Positions 7,018 to 7,187 of a stretch of DNA of 7,187 bases are shown piece after piece. Position 1 is the stretch's first letter; the number at the start of each line of letters is the position of its first letter. The notes beneath the pieces are model-generated. The model searched no databases. It was not told the DNA's origin and saw only the letters and a list, made by a program, of their open reading frames with translations. Origin of the DNA: CAJQND01 sp051010095. Its GTDB lineage: Bacteria; Pseudomonadota; Alphaproteobacteria; Rhizobiales; CAJQND01. Where the stretch lies: positions 1 to 7,187 of the forward strand of contig JBPCVX010000220.1 of assembly GCA_051010095.1 (NCBI GenBank), read 5' to 3'. Both the position numbers and the translations under genes were made by a program.

Positions 7018-7187
7018 TGTTATATTGGCAAACGCTCCATCAATTGCGTCTGTTTACGAGGCGCCCGCCGGCACTGGTGTTCGTGATAGCACTGCCACTG
7101 GTGATGTTTCTGGTGTTCACCATTCTCTTTGGTAACGAGCTTATTCCAGGCACCCAGGTGACCACCGCGCAGTTTTACGCACCTGCC
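7017..7187 (+). CDS. ABC-2 type transporter permease, N-terminal part only
   Basis: The first 57 codons of a membrane subunit, open to the window edge. It starts at GTG 7017-7019, whose G is the last base of the ATPase TAG stop. A short basic cytoplasmic N-terminus (LHQLRLFTRRPPA, residues 7-19) leads into the first membrane helix (about 20-39, LVFVIALPLVMFLVFTILFG) and then an outside loop (NELIPGTQVTTAQFYAPA). This is the usual start of ABC-2/DrrB permeases, which have six helices in about 250-380 residues. It pairs with the preceding ATPase. Confidence 0.85.
   Translation, partial: MLYWQTLHQLRLFTRRPPALVFVIALPLVMFLVFTILFGNELIPGTQVTTAQFYAPA

Noticed and set aside
1..7187. CRISPR arrays, tRNAs, insertion sequences or long direct repeats
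   Set aside because: Reading both strands showed no repeated spacer structure, no tRNA-like cloverleaf and no transposase motifs.

Overview
The window holds the tailoring end of a carotenoid pathway, most likely a C30 (diapo-carotenoid) route of the staphyloxanthin or Methylomonas/Methylobacterium kind. Base composition is near 50% GC. Together with a GcvA-type LysR protein, Shine-Dalgarno-led genes and a DrrA-type ABC exporter, this suggests a proteobacterium, probably an alphaproteobacterium. That placement is inference; no rRNA or other marker is present.

Layout. (1) Positions 1-712, minus strand: a GcvA-type LysR regulator cut by the window edge and disrupted by two single-base frameshifts. 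(2) Positions 906-4417, minus strand: a tight three-gene operon read right to left, with an FAD carotenoid desaturase/oxygenase (CrtN/CrtP type), a PlsC-type acyltransferase and a GT2 glycosyltransferase (CrtQ type). The last two overlap by 4 bases and both start with GTG. (3) Positions 4418-4648: a divergent intergenic region with a perfect TGT-N12-ACA inverted repeat (the PpsR/CrtJ consensus), a second perfect palindrome, and what looks like the eroded remains of a small DUF1330-like gene. (4) Positions 4649-7187, plus strand: an aldehyde dehydrogenase, an ABC ATPase and the first 57 codons of an ABC-2 permease, closely packed and probably one operon.

How they fit together (inference from known C30 pathways): the FAD enzyme desaturates or terminally oxidises a C30 polyene, and the aldehyde dehydrogenase turns the terminal aldehyde into a carboxylic acid. 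The glycosyltransferase attaches a sugar to the acid, and the acyltransferase adds a fatty acid to the sugar, giving an acylated glycosyl carotenoid for the membrane. The ABC transporter encoded with the dehydrogenase could move the product or an intermediate. The C30 synthase (CrtM or HpnCDE) and any second desaturase are not in the window.

Nothing here is a wholly unknown system. The most unusual points are the ABC exporter joined to the carotenoid arm, the PpsR/CrtJ-like site upstream of the desaturase operon, the doubly frameshifted regulator, and the candidate gene remnant in the divergent promoter region.
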